Shown one piece after another: positions 1-7,657 of a stretch of DNA of 64,000 bases. The notes under the pieces are model-generated. The model was not told where the DNA came from, made no database searches, and saw nothing but the letters and a program-made list of their open reading frames with translations. The DNA comes from Kribbella amoyensis (GTDB lineage Bacteria > Actinomycetota > Actinomycetes > Propionibacteriales > Kribbellaceae), in contig NZ_VIVK01000001.1 of NCBI RefSeq assembly GCF_007828865.1, forward strand, positions 1,178,001-1,242,000, in the 5' to 3' direction. Each line of letters opens with the position of its first letter. The first letter of the stretch is position 1. The position numbers and the translations under genes were made by a program.

Positions 1-385
1 CGGTGAAGTACCCGTTCAGCGGCTCCAGCGCGTCGTTCAGGAAGAACCGTTCCCAGGTCACGTCGGACAGCACCGCGATGTCGGGTGCCTGCCGGGCGAT
101 CAGCCCGGCCGCGACCTTCTGCGCGACGTCGTCGTAGCTGCCCTGGAACTGCGCCTCGACGTAGACGTCGGTCTGCGATTCGTTGAACTTGGCAACGAGC
201 TTGTCGACCGCCTTGCCGTTCGCGCCGCCGTAGGAGGACCAGAACACCACCCGGGTCCGGTGCGCGTACCGCTTCGGCACCGTCCCGGCCGGCTGCTCGT
301 ACTCGGCGTCCAGCGAGCGGTACCCGCAGCCGGCCAGGGTCGCCGCCAGGCCGAGCCCCAAGAACGCTCTGCGCTTCATGCTCAT
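1..385 (-). CDS. Sugar ABC transporter substrate-binding lipoprotein (N-terminal part)
   Basis: This is the first 128 or so residues of a secreted solute-binding protein; the gene runs off the left edge of the window. It begins MSMKRRAFLG and has a short lipoprotein signal with a lipobox-like LAGC, so the mature protein is probably lipid-anchored outside the membrane. The mature start has the look of family 1 extracellular sugar-binding proteins (VVFWSSYGG, then NESQTDVYVEAQF). The ATG at 385 overlaps the upstream permease stop as ATGA, which decides the start over the second Met at 379. It is the last gene seen of the importer unit. It should deliver a carbohydrate to the two permeases just upstream; the substrate cannot be read from sequence. 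Confidence 0.85.
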   Translation of the reverse strand, partial: MSMKRRAFLGLGLAATLAGCGYRSLDAEYEQPAGTVPKRYAHRTRVVFWSSYGGANGKAVDKLVAKFNESQTDVYVEAQFQGSYDDVAQKVAAGLIARQAPDIAVLSDVTWERFFLNDALEPLNGYFT

Positions 386-1197
386 CCCTTCAACGCTCCT
401 TGGGTGATGCCGCCGACGATGTAGCGCTGGGCGACGAGGAAGATCAGCAGCATCGGCGCGAGCACGAGCAGCGTGCCGGCCATGATCGTGCCCCAGTTCG
501 CCAGCCCTTCCTCGTCCTTGAGGATCAGCAGCCCGACCGGCAGGGTCCGCATCTCGGCCGTGTTCGTGACGATCAGCGGCCAGACGAAGTTGTTCCACTC
601 CTCCACCGCGGTGATCACCACGACCGTGATCAGCATCGGCCGCGACATCGGCAGCACGACCCGCCACAGCGTCCGCAGGTGCCCGGCCCCGTCGACGGCG
701 GCGGCGTCGGTGACCTCCGTCGGCAAGGTGAGGAAGTGCTGCCGCATCAGGAAGGTGGCGAACGCCGAGCCGATACCGGGGATGATCAGGCCCGCGTAGG
801 TGTTGATCCAGCCGAGCGACGCGACGGTCAGGTAGTTCGGCAGCAGCGTGACGTGCCCGGGCACCATCATCGCGCCGAGGATCAGCAGGAACAGCGGCTT
901 CTTGAACGGGAACCGCAGATAGGCGAAGGCGTACGCCGTCAGCACGGCGTTGGCCACCTTCAGCGCGGTCCCGGCGACCGTGATCACGGTCGAGTTCAGG
1001 AAGAACCGGTCGAACGGCGCCGCGTTCCACGCCAGCGAGAAGTTCTCCCAGCTGAACGTGTCCGGCCACCAGTCCGGCGGCCACTGGTAGATGTCGGCCG
1101 GCTGCTTCACCGCGGTGCTGATCAGCCAGTACAGCGGGCCGAGGAAGATCGCGGCGACGCCGAGCAGGACGACGTACTGGAGCGCTCGTACCTTCAC
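382..1197 (-). CDS. Carbohydrate ABC transporter permease, MalG type
   Basis: This 271-residue inner-membrane protein has six predicted transmembrane segments and the cytoplasmic EAA loop near residue 165 (VTDAAAVDGAG), the site where binding-protein-dependent importers dock to their ATPase. Length and C-terminal ending (QRYIVGGITQGALKG) are typical of the MalG/CUT1 family. The start is GTG, overlapping the upstream permease stop by four bases (GTGA), and its own stop overlaps the binding-protein start, so the three genes are probably translationally coupled. No ATP-binding subunit is encoded in this window; CUT1 systems often share a distant MsmK-type ATPase. Confidence 0.93.
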   Translation of the reverse strand: MKVRALQYVVLLGVAAIFLGPLYWLISTAVKQPADIYQWPPDWWPDTFSWENFSLAWNAAPFDRFFLNSTVITVAGTALKVANAVLTAYAFAYLRFPFKKPLFLLILGAMMVPGHVTLLPNYLTVASLGWINTYAGLIIPGIGSAFATFLMRQHFLTLPTEVTDAAAVDGAGHLRTLWRVVLPMSRPMLITVVVITAVEEWNNFVWPLIVTNTAEMRTLPVGLLILKDEEGLANWGTIMAGTLLVLAPMLLIFLVAQRYIVGGITQGALKG

Positions 1198-2144
1198 TTG
1201 TAGTGCACCCGCCTCTCCATCACCCGGGCCTGCACGGTGGTGACGACGAGCAGGATGACGAACATGATGATCGACAGCGTCGCCGCGCGGCCCGCGTTGA
1301 ACGCCTGGAAGCCCTCGTTGTAGATCGACCAGCTCAGCGTGGTGGTCGCGTCACCCGGACCGCCGCCGGTCATCACCGCGATCACGTCGAAGGCCTGGAA
1401 CGTGCCGATCACCGTGGTGATCAGCAGGAAGAACGTGATCGGTGTGAGCAACGGCAGCTTGATCGCCCGGAACCGGGTCCAGGTGCTCGCGCCGTCGATC
1501 GCGGCCGCCTCGTCGAGCTCCTTCGGCAGCCCCTGCAGACCGGCCAGGTAGATCAGCGCGGTGAAGCCGACGTTCTTCCACAGGTAGACGATGACCAGAC
1601 CCGGCAGCGCCCAGTCGGAGTTGTTCATCCAGTCCGGCGGTTCGGCGCCGAGCGGTTCGATCAGCGCCCGCATCAGGCCGTAGCCGGGGTCGAAGATGAA
1701 CAGCCAGATCGTCGCGACCGCGGCACCGGACAGGATGTGCGGCGCGAACGACATCGTCCGGACCAGGCCGCGGCCCTTCAGCGGCTGGTTGAACAGCAGC
1801 GCCAGCGCGAGCCCGATCACCAGGCTGCCGAGCACGATCAGACCGGTGAACGCGACGGTGATCCCGAGCGTCTTGTGGAACGCGGGGTCGGTCAGCGTGT
1901 TCGCGTAGTTGGTCAGCCCGACGAACTCCGGCCGGGCCGCGATCATGTTCCAGTCGGTCAGGCTGAGGAACGCGTTGTATACGATCGGCCAGTACGCGAA
2001 CACCGCGATCACCAGCAGGTTCGGCGCCACCAGGAGCGCGAACAGGCCGTACTCGCGGCGCCGCTGCCTGCGCCGTTGGTTGCTGTGGGCAATTTGCCGG
2101 TGCTGGTCGGGATGCGACCGGGCCGGCAGGTCGAGAACTGTCAC
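1194..2144 (-). CDS. Carbohydrate ABC transporter permease, MalF type
   Basis: This 316-residue permease has an Arg-rich cytoplasmic N-terminus (residues about 20-30), six predicted membrane helices and the EAA loop (LDEAAAIDGAS). It ends RRVHYK, the same ending as the unrelated-locus MalF homologue at 62192-63133. A much longer reading frame continues upstream, but the GTG at 2144 is preceded by GAAGAGGG and overlaps the stop of the phosphatase gene as GTGA, so that start is chosen. With the next gene it forms the membrane channel of a CUT1 sugar importer. The substrate is unknown; placement behind an inositol-monophosphatase-like enzyme hints at a phosphorylated sugar or polyol route. Confidence 0.92.
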   Translation of the reverse strand: MTVLDLPARSHPDQHRQIAHSNQRRRQRRREYGLFALLVAPNLLVIAVFAYWPIVYNAFLSLTDWNMIAARPEFVGLTNYANTLTDPAFHKTLGITVAFTGLIVLGSLVIGLALALLFNQPLKGRGLVRTMSFAPHILSGAAVATIWLFIFDPGYGLMRALIEPLGAEPPDWMNNSDWALPGLVIVYLWKNVGFTALIYLAGLQGLPKELDEAAAIDGASTWTRFRAIKLPLLTPITFFLLITTVIGTFQAFDVIAVMTGGGPGDATTTLSWSIYNEGFQAFNAGRAATLSIIMFVILLVVTTVQARVMERRVHYK

Positions 2145-2944
2145 GCCACCCTCTTCCTGGACGGGTCGAGCAACCCCAGCAACGCCTCGGCGAGGCCGGC
2201 CGGCGCGGCGAGCAGGCCACCCGGCAAGGGCGTACCCGGTCCACCGACCGTCGTGGCTCCGGCCTCCCGCGCGATCAACGCGCCGGCGGCGACGTCCCAG
2301 GGCTGGATCACGTGTTCGTAGTACGCGTCGGCCGTCCCGTCGGCCACCGAGCACAGGTCGAGCGCCGCGGATCCCCCACGGCGCAGGTCGCGGACTCCGG
2401 GGAGTACGCGACCGAGGTACTCCGCCTGCTCCGCCCGGCGATCGGCCAGGTAGGAGAAGCCGGTGGCCACCAGCGCCTCCGCGAGTCCGCGGGAGGTCCG
2501 GAGCTGGAGCGGACGGCCGTCCCGGGTGGCACCGGCGCCACGGACCGCGGACCAGGTGATCCCGGTCGTCGGCTGGTGCACCACTCCGGCCAGGGCGCCC
2601 TCGCCGTCCTCGACCGCGATGCTCACACACCAGTCGGGCCGGCCGTACAGGTAGTTCACGGTGCCGTCGAGCGGGTCGATCACCCAGGTGAGCCCGCTGA
2701 CGGACGCCGTCCGGGCGCCTTCCTCACCGAGCACCCCGTCCTTCGGCCGCTCGGCGGCCAGCCCGGTGACGATCAGACGCTCGGAGGCGCGGTCCGCGGC
2801 ACTGACGGGATCGGTGCCGGAACTCTTCGTCTGTGCCTGCTCCACCGAGAGCCCGGCCTGCCGCCCGAGCAACTCGACGCCGGCCTCGAGGGCGAGCCGA
2901 GTGGCGAGGGCGAGCAGGTCGCGGGGAGCGTCTGTGAGCGGCAC
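2141..2944 (-). CDS. Inositol monophosphatase family phosphatase
   Basis: This 267-residue cytoplasmic enzyme is of the Mg2+-dependent, Li+-sensitive phosphatase family. The metal-site motifs are all present: GEEG near residue 72, the WVIDPLDGTVNY block near residue 86, and WDVAAGALIAREAG near residue 220. Family members remove phosphate from myo-inositol-1-phosphate, histidinol phosphate, fructose-1,6-bisphosphate or PAP, so the substrate is open. It heads the transporter unit, overlapping the first permease by four bases, which suggests it acts on the imported compound or its phosphorylated form. The GTG start at 2944 has no Shine-Dalgarno sequence and a GATAAT box nine bases upstream, consistent with a leaderless message. 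Confidence 0.9.
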   Translation of the reverse strand: MPLTDAPRDLLALATRLALEAGVELLGRQAGLSVEQAQTKSSGTDPVSAADRASERLIVTGLAAERPKDGVLGEEGARTASVSGLTWVIDPLDGTVNYLYGRPDWCVSIAVEDGEGALAGVVHQPTTGITWSAVRGAGATRDGRPLQLRTSRGLAEALVATGFSYLADRRAEQAEYLGRVLPGVRDLRRGGSAALDLCSVADGTADAYYEHVIQPWDVAAGALIAREAGATTVGGPGTPLPGGLLAAPAGLAEALLGLLDPSRKRVA

Positions 2945-2977
2945 GCGTGTGAAATTATCATCGAATCATGGTTTCAA
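2945..2977 (-). promoter_or_regulatory. Candidate leaderless promoter of the phosphatase/transporter unit
   Basis: Reading on the minus strand, a GATAAT hexamer (2959 down to 2954) matches a -10 box at five of six positions. It is followed by nine bases and then the GTG start at 2944, with no ribosome-binding sequence between. A TTGAAA (2977 down to 2972) lies only 12 bases upstream of the -10, too close for a standard -35, so only the -10 is convincing. The short outer repeats TGAAA and TTTCA also flank this region. Confidence 0.45.
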
Positions 2978-2987
2978 ACAGCCCACG

Positions 2988-3015
2988 GATGTGAATTTCT
3001 CACTGAATTCACATC
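2988..3015. promoter_or_regulatory. Perfect 10-bp inverted repeat, candidate operator
   Basis: GATGTGAATT (2988-2997) and AATTCACATC (3006-3015) are exact reverse complements separated by eight bases. The element is AT-rich in GC-rich surroundings and lies just upstream of the phosphatase/transporter unit, slightly overlapping the stop codon of the MgtC-like gene. Its outer GATGT...ACATC arms resemble those of the palindrome at 9068-9098 upstream of the kinase unit, which suggests one regulator, perhaps the DeoR protein of this locus, controls both. It could alternatively act as a weak terminator hairpin; it has no U-tract. Confidence 0.55.
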
Positions 3016-3706
3016 AGTCGTCGTCATCGCGCAGCCGGACGCCCGTGACACCCTCCAACGAGCCCAGCGCGAGGACAAGGTCCTGCAGCGGCGGCCGGCC
3101 CCGGAACCGCATCGCGGCGCGGACCTGCGGCGTCCCGCTGTCCCGGTACGCCTCGGTCCCGACGACGGAGGCCTCGAAACCCATCGACGTCGCCGTGGAC
3201 AGGATGGTGCGCAGCACGCCGTTGCCGTCCAGGTACCGCACCGTAACGATGCGGCGGCGGTCCGGTGACGGCAGGAACTGCGCCAGCCGCCCGAACGCGC
3301 CGACCGCGATCAGGTGCAGCACGGTGGCGGCCGCGGCCAGGATCGGCATCCCGGCCCCGCAGGCCATGCCGATCGCGGCCGTCATCCAGATCGTGGCGGC
3401 AGTGGTCAGCCCGCGAACCACGTCGCGGCGCATGAAGATCACCCCGGCGCCGAGGAACCCGACGCCGGAGACGATCTGGGCGGCGATCCGGGACGGGTCC
3501 AGGTTCACGTCCGTCCCGAGCACCCCGGCGAAGCCGAAGCCGGAGACGAGGGTGAACAGAGCCGATCCGGTGCCGACCAGGGTGTGTGTACGCAACCCGG
3601 CACTCTTCTGCTGCAGCTGACGCTCCACCCCGATGAGCATGGACAGCCCGAAGGCCATCAGCAGGAGCAGCAATTCGGTCCAGGTCGTCGAGGTGACCAA
3701 GTCCAT
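3014..3706 (-). CDS. MgtC/SapB family membrane protein
   Basis: This 230-residue protein has the MgtC family core: an early GVERQLQQKSAGLRTH segment following the first membrane helix, then IVSGVGFLGAGVIF and a run of hydrophobic helices to about residue 145, and a soluble C-terminal domain of about 80 residues that ends in Asp-rich sequence. MgtC proteins modulate the F-type ATP synthase and survival in low magnesium in pathogens; in soil actinobacteria their role is unclear. It follows the dehydrogenase gene by 22 bases, so it appears to be the last gene of the kinase unit. Its presence in a sugar operon is odd and may reflect coupling of phosphate or Mg2+ status to sugar phosphorylation. 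Confidence 0.9.
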   Translation of the reverse strand: MDLVTSTTWTELLLLLMAFGLSMLIGVERQLQQKSAGLRTHTLVGTGSALFTLVSGFGFAGVLGTDVNLDPSRIAAQIVSGVGFLGAGVIFMRRDVVRGLTTAATIWMTAAIGMACGAGMPILAAAATVLHLIAVGAFGRLAQFLPSPDRRRIVTVRYLDGNGVLRTILSTATSMGFEASVVGTEAYRDSGTPQVRAAMRFRGRPPLQDLVLALGSLEGVTGVRLRDDDD

Positions 3707-3728
3707 AGCCTGACCAGTTCCCCTTTCC

Positions 3729-4751
3729 TCAGCGTTGCACGCCTACCGGCTCGCGGCCGACGAGGTAAGCGGCCACCGCCTCGGCGGCGATCGACCCGGC
3801 CCGCAGTGCGGTCTGCTGGGTGGCGCCTGCGAGGTGTGGCGTCATGACCACGTTCGGTGCCGTCAGCAGGCGCGATCCGGGCGGGACCGGTTCGGCCGCG
3901 AACACGTCGAACGCCGCGGCACCAAGGTGCCCGGACTCCAGCGCGTCCACGGTCGCGTCGTAGTCGAGCAGACCACCACGCGCTGTGTTGACCAGGACGC
4001 TCCCCCGGCGCATCCGGGCGAGCTGGTCGGCGCCGATCATGCCGCGCGTCGTGTCGGTCAGCCGGGCGTGCAGGCTGACCACGTCCGACTGCCGCAACAG
4101 GTCGTTCAGCTCGACCACCTCGACCCCGTCCGGCGGCGCGGCCCGGTCCAGGATCGGATCCACGACGAGCACCCGTGCTCCGAAGGCGAGCATGACCCGG
4201 GCGACCCGTCTGCCGATCGCGCCATACCCGATCAGGCCGACGGTCGCACCGTCCAGCTCGGTACCGCACTCGTCGTACGCATAGAGGTCGCTACGCCACT
4301 CCCCCTGTTCGAGCGTGCGCTGCAACTGGGGGAGCCGGCGCATCGCGCCCATCATCAGGGCGACCGCGTGCTCGGCGGCGGCGACCGCGTTCCGGCCGGG
4401 GGTGGACGCGACCGTGATCCCGCGCTTGATCGCGGCCGGGACGTTCACGTTGACCGGGCCGCCGCGGCAGCAGACCAGGAAGCGCAGGTCGGGAGCAGCA
4501 TCCAGGACGCGTTCGGTGAACGGGCCCATCTGGGTGACCGCCAACTCGACCCCGGGCAGGGCCCCGATCAGCTGGTCCTCCGCGTCACTGGCCTCGTCCA
4601 CCTCGGCGACCGGACCGAACGGCGTGAGCGGCCACGGCAGCGTGACCTCCCGGAACTCGAACCGCACGTCGGGCAGGGCGGTCAGCGCGGCGGCGAGCAG
4701 CTCGTTGCGGACGAAGTGGTCGCCGGCCAGCAGGGCCTTGACGGTTCTCAT
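3729..4751 (-). CDS. D-isomer-specific 2-hydroxyacid dehydrogenase
   Basis: This 340-residue NAD(P)-dependent enzyme interconverts a 2-hydroxyacid and a 2-oxoacid. The Rossmann motif GYGAIGRRVA lies near residue 192, and the catalytic set is complete: Arg in NTARGG, Glu in FAAEPVP and His in MTPHLAGAT. The family includes phosphoglycerate, glyoxylate/hydroxypyruvate and formate dehydrogenases. The ATG at 4751 overlaps the upstream kinase stop (ATGA), which sets the start; an open frame extends further upstream but is inside the kinase gene. Sitting behind two sugar kinases and two phosphatases, it may oxidise or reduce an aldonate or sugar-acid intermediate, but the exact substrate is not readable. 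Confidence 0.9.
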   Translation of the reverse strand: MRTVKALLAGDHFVRNELLAAALTALPDVRFEFREVTLPWPLTPFGPVAEVDEASDAEDQLIGALPGVELAVTQMGPFTERVLDAAPDLRFLVCCRGGPVNVNVPAAIKRGITVASTPGRNAVAAAEHAVALMMGAMRRLPQLQRTLEQGEWRSDLYAYDECGTELDGATVGLIGYGAIGRRVARVMLAFGARVLVVDPILDRAAPPDGVEVVELNDLLRQSDVVSLHARLTDTTRGMIGADQLARMRRGSVLVNTARGGLLDYDATVDALESGHLGAAAFDVFAAEPVPPGSRLLTAPNVVMTPHLAGATQQTALRAGSIAAEAVAAYLVGREPVGVQR

Positions 4752-6232
4752 CGAACTCCTGGTGTCGTTGTCGTCGGTTGCGGCGTCGTCGGGTACGGAG
4801 CAGGATCGGCCCAGCGCGGCCGGGCGGCCTCGATCCTGCGCAGGTAGTGCGCGTAGCCCTCGGCGTAGAAGGCGGCGCGGGCCGGGTCGGGATCGACCTG
4901 CCGGGTCTCGGCGATCCACTCGTCGCCGACCGGGCCGAGCCCCCGCTTCGCAGCGACGACGGCACCCCGGGCGGCGACCTGGGACGCCTCGGTCGTGTGC
5001 AGCGGGCTGTTCAGGACGTCCGCGAGGATCTGTGTCCACTCACCGCTGCGGGCACCGCCACCGCAGACGGTCACCTTGCCGGTCCAGCCGGCCGCGTCCA
5101 GGCAGTGCCGCGCGGCGTACGCGATGCCCTCGCAGGTGGCACGGACCAGGTCCGCCTGGGACGTGGCGAGCGAGATCCCGTCGAAGCTGCCGCGGGCCCT
5201 GGTGTCGACGAACGGCGCCCGCTCGCCCGCCTCGGACAGGTACGGGAGGACGGTGACGCCGTTGGCACCAGGTGGACTTTCCGCGAGCAACCCGGCGAGC
5301 TTGTCGGTCCCCAGGCCGACCAGGGCGAGTACCCGGTCGAGCGCCGCGGTCCCCACCATCGCGGGCATCGCGCGGAGCCAGACACCGGGCGTCCAGGTCC
5401 CGAGGAAGAGCCCGGCCGGTTCGCCGTCGACGGGCAGATCCCGGGTGACCACCTGGCACGCGAGCGTCGTACCGACCGTGAGCAGAGCGTCGCCGACCTC
5501 GGTCACGCCGGCGCCGATCGCGGCCGCGGGCAGGTCGTAAGGTCCGGCGGAAACCCTTGTCCCCAAGGGCAAACCGGTCCCTGGATCGGTCAGCTCGCCG
5601 ATCGGTCCCTTCGGCTCGACCGGGGCGAGGATGTGCCGCCAATCGGTCAGACCGCACGCGGCGAGCGCCTCGTCGTTGTACTCACCGGTGCGTGGATCGA
5701 GGAACGGCGCCGACGCGTCGGACACGTCGGTCGCGCGAACTCCGGTCAGCCGCTGCATCACGACGTCCTTGCAGTACGCCGCGGTGGCCGCTGCCCGCAG
5801 GACGTCCGGCTCCTCGGCGAGTACGGCGGCCAGCAGCGGGCCGGACGCGCCGGGGAACATCCGGTTCCCGGATCGGCGGAAGACCTGGTCGGCCACGCCG
5901 TCGGTCGTCCACTGCTCCAGGATCGAACTGCTCCGCGCGTCCAGCCACGAGATCGCCGGCCGGACCGCGTGCCCGGTGGCGTCCACCAGCCAGAGCCCGT
6001 CGCCCTGGCCCGTGATCGCCAGCACCCCGACCTCGGTGGCAGTCGTACGCTCGGCCAGCTCGGCGACCACCTCGTTGACCGAGGCAACGATCTCGGCGGT
6101 GTCGTGCTCGAACCGGCCCGGTCCCGGCCGGACCAGCCGGGTCGGGCGGGACGCCTCGGCCAGCTGGCGGCCGTGCTCGTCGAAGGCGACGGCCTTCGTG
6201 ACGGTGGTGCCGACATCTACTCCGACGTCCAC
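4748..6232 (-). CDS. FGGY-family carbohydrate kinase (first of two)
   Basis: This 494-residue kinase transfers the ATP gamma-phosphate to a sugar or polyol. It has the two-lobed FGGY layout: N-terminal DVGTTVTKAVAFDEHG (phosphate 1 motif), SWLDARSS near residue 96, catalytic Asp in GPYDLPAAAIGAG near residue 230, and the C-terminal VTVCGGGARSGEW adenosine motif. Length matches xylulokinase, gluconokinase and related members. The GTG start at 6232 has a clear GAGGAG ribosome site six bases upstream. It lies between the DeoR regulator gene and the dehydrogenase gene. It is only distantly like the other kinase of the locus, so the two probably phosphorylate different compounds rather than being a recent duplication. 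Confidence 0.92.
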   Translation of the reverse strand: MDVGVDVGTTVTKAVAFDEHGRQLAEASRPTRLVRPGPGRFEHDTAEIVASVNEVVAELAERTTATEVGVLAITGQGDGLWLVDATGHAVRPAISWLDARSSSILEQWTTDGVADQVFRRSGNRMFPGASGPLLAAVLAEEPDVLRAAATAAYCKDVVMQRLTGVRATDVSDASAPFLDPRTGEYNDEALAACGLTDWRHILAPVEPKGPIGELTDPGTGLPLGTRVSAGPYDLPAAAIGAGVTEVGDALLTVGTTLACQVVTRDLPVDGEPAGLFLGTWTPGVWLRAMPAMVGTAALDRVLALVGLGTDKLAGLLAESPPGANGVTVLPYLSEAGERAPFVDTRARGSFDGISLATSQADLVRATCEGIAYAARHCLDAAGWTGKVTVCGGGARSGEWTQILADVLNSPLHTTEASQVAARGAVVAAKRGLGPVGDEWIAETRQVDPDPARAAFYAEGYAHYLRRIEAARPRWADPAPYPTTPQPTTTTPGVR

Positions 6233-6245
6233 CCCGGACTCCTCT

Positions 6246-7043
6246 CTAGAGTTGCGCGACCTCCACGGAGGCGCCGTGGTCGCGCAGGGTCTTGACCAGG
6301 TCGGCCGGTGTCTTCTCGTCCACCACGACCGCGTCGAAGTCGGTCAGCGGGGCCAGCCGGTGCAGCGCGGTCCGCTGCAGCTTGCCGTGGTCGACGAGCA
6401 GCACCTTGGTCGCCGCGGACCGCAGCATCGCCTGCTTGACCAGGACGATCTCCTGCTCCTGGTGGAACGCGTGCGTCGGCGACACTGCCGACACGCTGCA
6501 GAACAGCAGGTCCGTGTGCAGGGCCTGGACCGCCTCGGCGCACGGCATCCCGCCGAACGAGTCGTGCGTGGCCGAGTAGATCCCGCCGAGCGCGAGCAGC
6601 GTGACGTCGCGGTACCCGGCCAGCTTGCTGATCGCGGGCAGGAAGTTCGTCGCCACGGTCAACGGGGTGATGTCCTCGAGCAGGTCGACCAGGGCGAGCG
6701 CGCTGGTCGAGTCGTCCAGCATCACCGACATGCCCGGCTCGATCATCGCCCGGGCGTGCCGCGCGATCGCCGCCTTCTCCGCGTGCGCCGCGGTCATCCG
6801 GTACGCCACGTTCGACTCGAACACGCTGGTCGGCTGGGCGGTGACGCCACCGCGGTACTTACGGACGACGCCGCGGCGTTCGAGTTCGTCGAGGTCGCGG
6901 TGCACTGTCATCACGCTGACGCCGAACGCCTCGACCAGGTCGTTGGCGGAGACGGAGCCGTGTTGCACGACGTACTCGGCGATCTCGGCCTGGCGGCGGG
7001 CCGGGCGGCTCAGTTCGGTGGTGTCACCGTCGGCATCGGTCAT
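6246..7043 (-). CDS. DeoR/GlpR-family transcriptional regulator
   Basis: This 265-residue repressor-type protein has an N-terminal DeoR helix-turn-helix (residues about 15-65, with SANDLVEAFGVSVMTVHRDL as recognition region, then GVVRKYRGG) and a C-terminal sugar-phosphate sensing domain of the ribose-5-phosphate-isomerase-like fold (VATNFLPAISKL, LALGGIYS). Members are usually released from DNA by a phosphorylated sugar made by a kinase of their own operon. The ATG at 7043 overlaps the phosphatase stop (ATGA). It is embedded in the operon rather than divergent from it, so it is probably autoregulated through the palindrome at 9068-9098. Confidence 0.93.
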   Translation of the reverse strand: MTDADGDTTELSRPARRQAEIAEYVVQHGSVSANDLVEAFGVSVMTVHRDLDELERRGVVRKYRGGVTAQPTSVFESNVAYRMTAAHAEKAAIARHARAMIEPGMSVMLDDSTSALALVDLLEDITPLTVATNFLPAISKLAGYRDVTLLALGGIYSATHDSFGGMPCAEAVQALHTDLLFCSVSAVSPTHAFHQEQEIVLVKQAMLRSAATKVLLVDHGKLQRTALHRLAPLTDFDAVVVDEKTPADLVKTLRDHGASVEVAQL

Positions 7044-7657
7044 GCGGGGATCTCCGTTCGGACTGCGGGGATGTTGTAGGCCTCGAGTCCAACTCTGCCG
7101 TCCTGCCACCGCAGCCGCACCAACGCCGCCGGTCCGAGCATCGGCAACAACCGCCGGTACTCGGTCAGCTCGATGCCGAGAACGCGGCAGACCAGTAACC
7201 GGATCAGGGTGTTGTGCGCGACCAGGAGCACCTTCTGACCCTGGTGCCGCGCGGCGATCTCGTGGAACGCCTCGGTGACCCGATCGGCCGCGGCCGCTGG
7301 ATCTTCGCCACCGGGGAAGTGCGAGCCGACCGGGTCCAGCTCGAACGCCTTCGCGACCGCGGGCGGCAGTTCGCTGAGCATCTTGCCCTCGGCCGACCCG
7401 AAGTCGACCTCGCGGAGCCGGGCGTCGACCGTCGGGGTCAGCCCCAACGCGGCCGCCGTCGGCTCGACGGTCTGCCGGGCCCGCAGCATCGGCGACGACC
7501 AGAGCGCGTCCGGCGCGAAGTCGGCCGCCCAGTCCCGGAGCACCAACGCCTGCTGCCGGCCGACGTCGTCGATCGGCAGGTCCGACGACCCGGTGTACCG
7601 GTTGCCGTGGTGCCACTCGGTCCGGCCGTGCCTGGCCAGGACGATCGTCGTTCTCAT
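7040..7657 (-). CDS. Histidine phosphatase family protein (phosphoglycerate mutase-like)
   Basis: This 205-residue cytoplasmic enzyme has the RHG signature of the histidine phosphatase superfamily at residue 9 (ARHGRTEWH), the SSPMLRARQT block near residue 54, the catalytic Glu in REVDFGSAEG near residue 86 and the second His in LLVAHNTLIR near residue 146. Relatives act as broad sugar-phosphate phosphatases, alpha-ribazole phosphatase or cofactor-dependent mutases. It overlaps both the upstream kinase gene and the downstream regulator gene by four bases. A phosphatase coded between two kinases suggests control of the level of a sugar phosphate, possibly the inducer of the DeoR regulator. Confidence 0.9.
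   Translation of the reverse strand: MRTTIVLARHGRTEWHHGNRYTGSSDLPIDDVGRQQALVLRDWAADFAPDALWSSPMLRARQTVEPTAAALGLTPTVDARLREVDFGSAEGKMLSELPPAVAKAFELDPVGSHFPGGEDPAAAADRVTEAFHEIAARHQGQKVLLVAHNTLIRLLVCRVLGIELTEYRRLLPMLGPAALVRLRWQDGRVGLEAYNIPAVRTEIPA

Noticed and set aside
3014..3706. Virulence role from MgtC similarity
   Set aside because: MgtC homologues are widespread in non-pathogens, and the context is a sugar locus.
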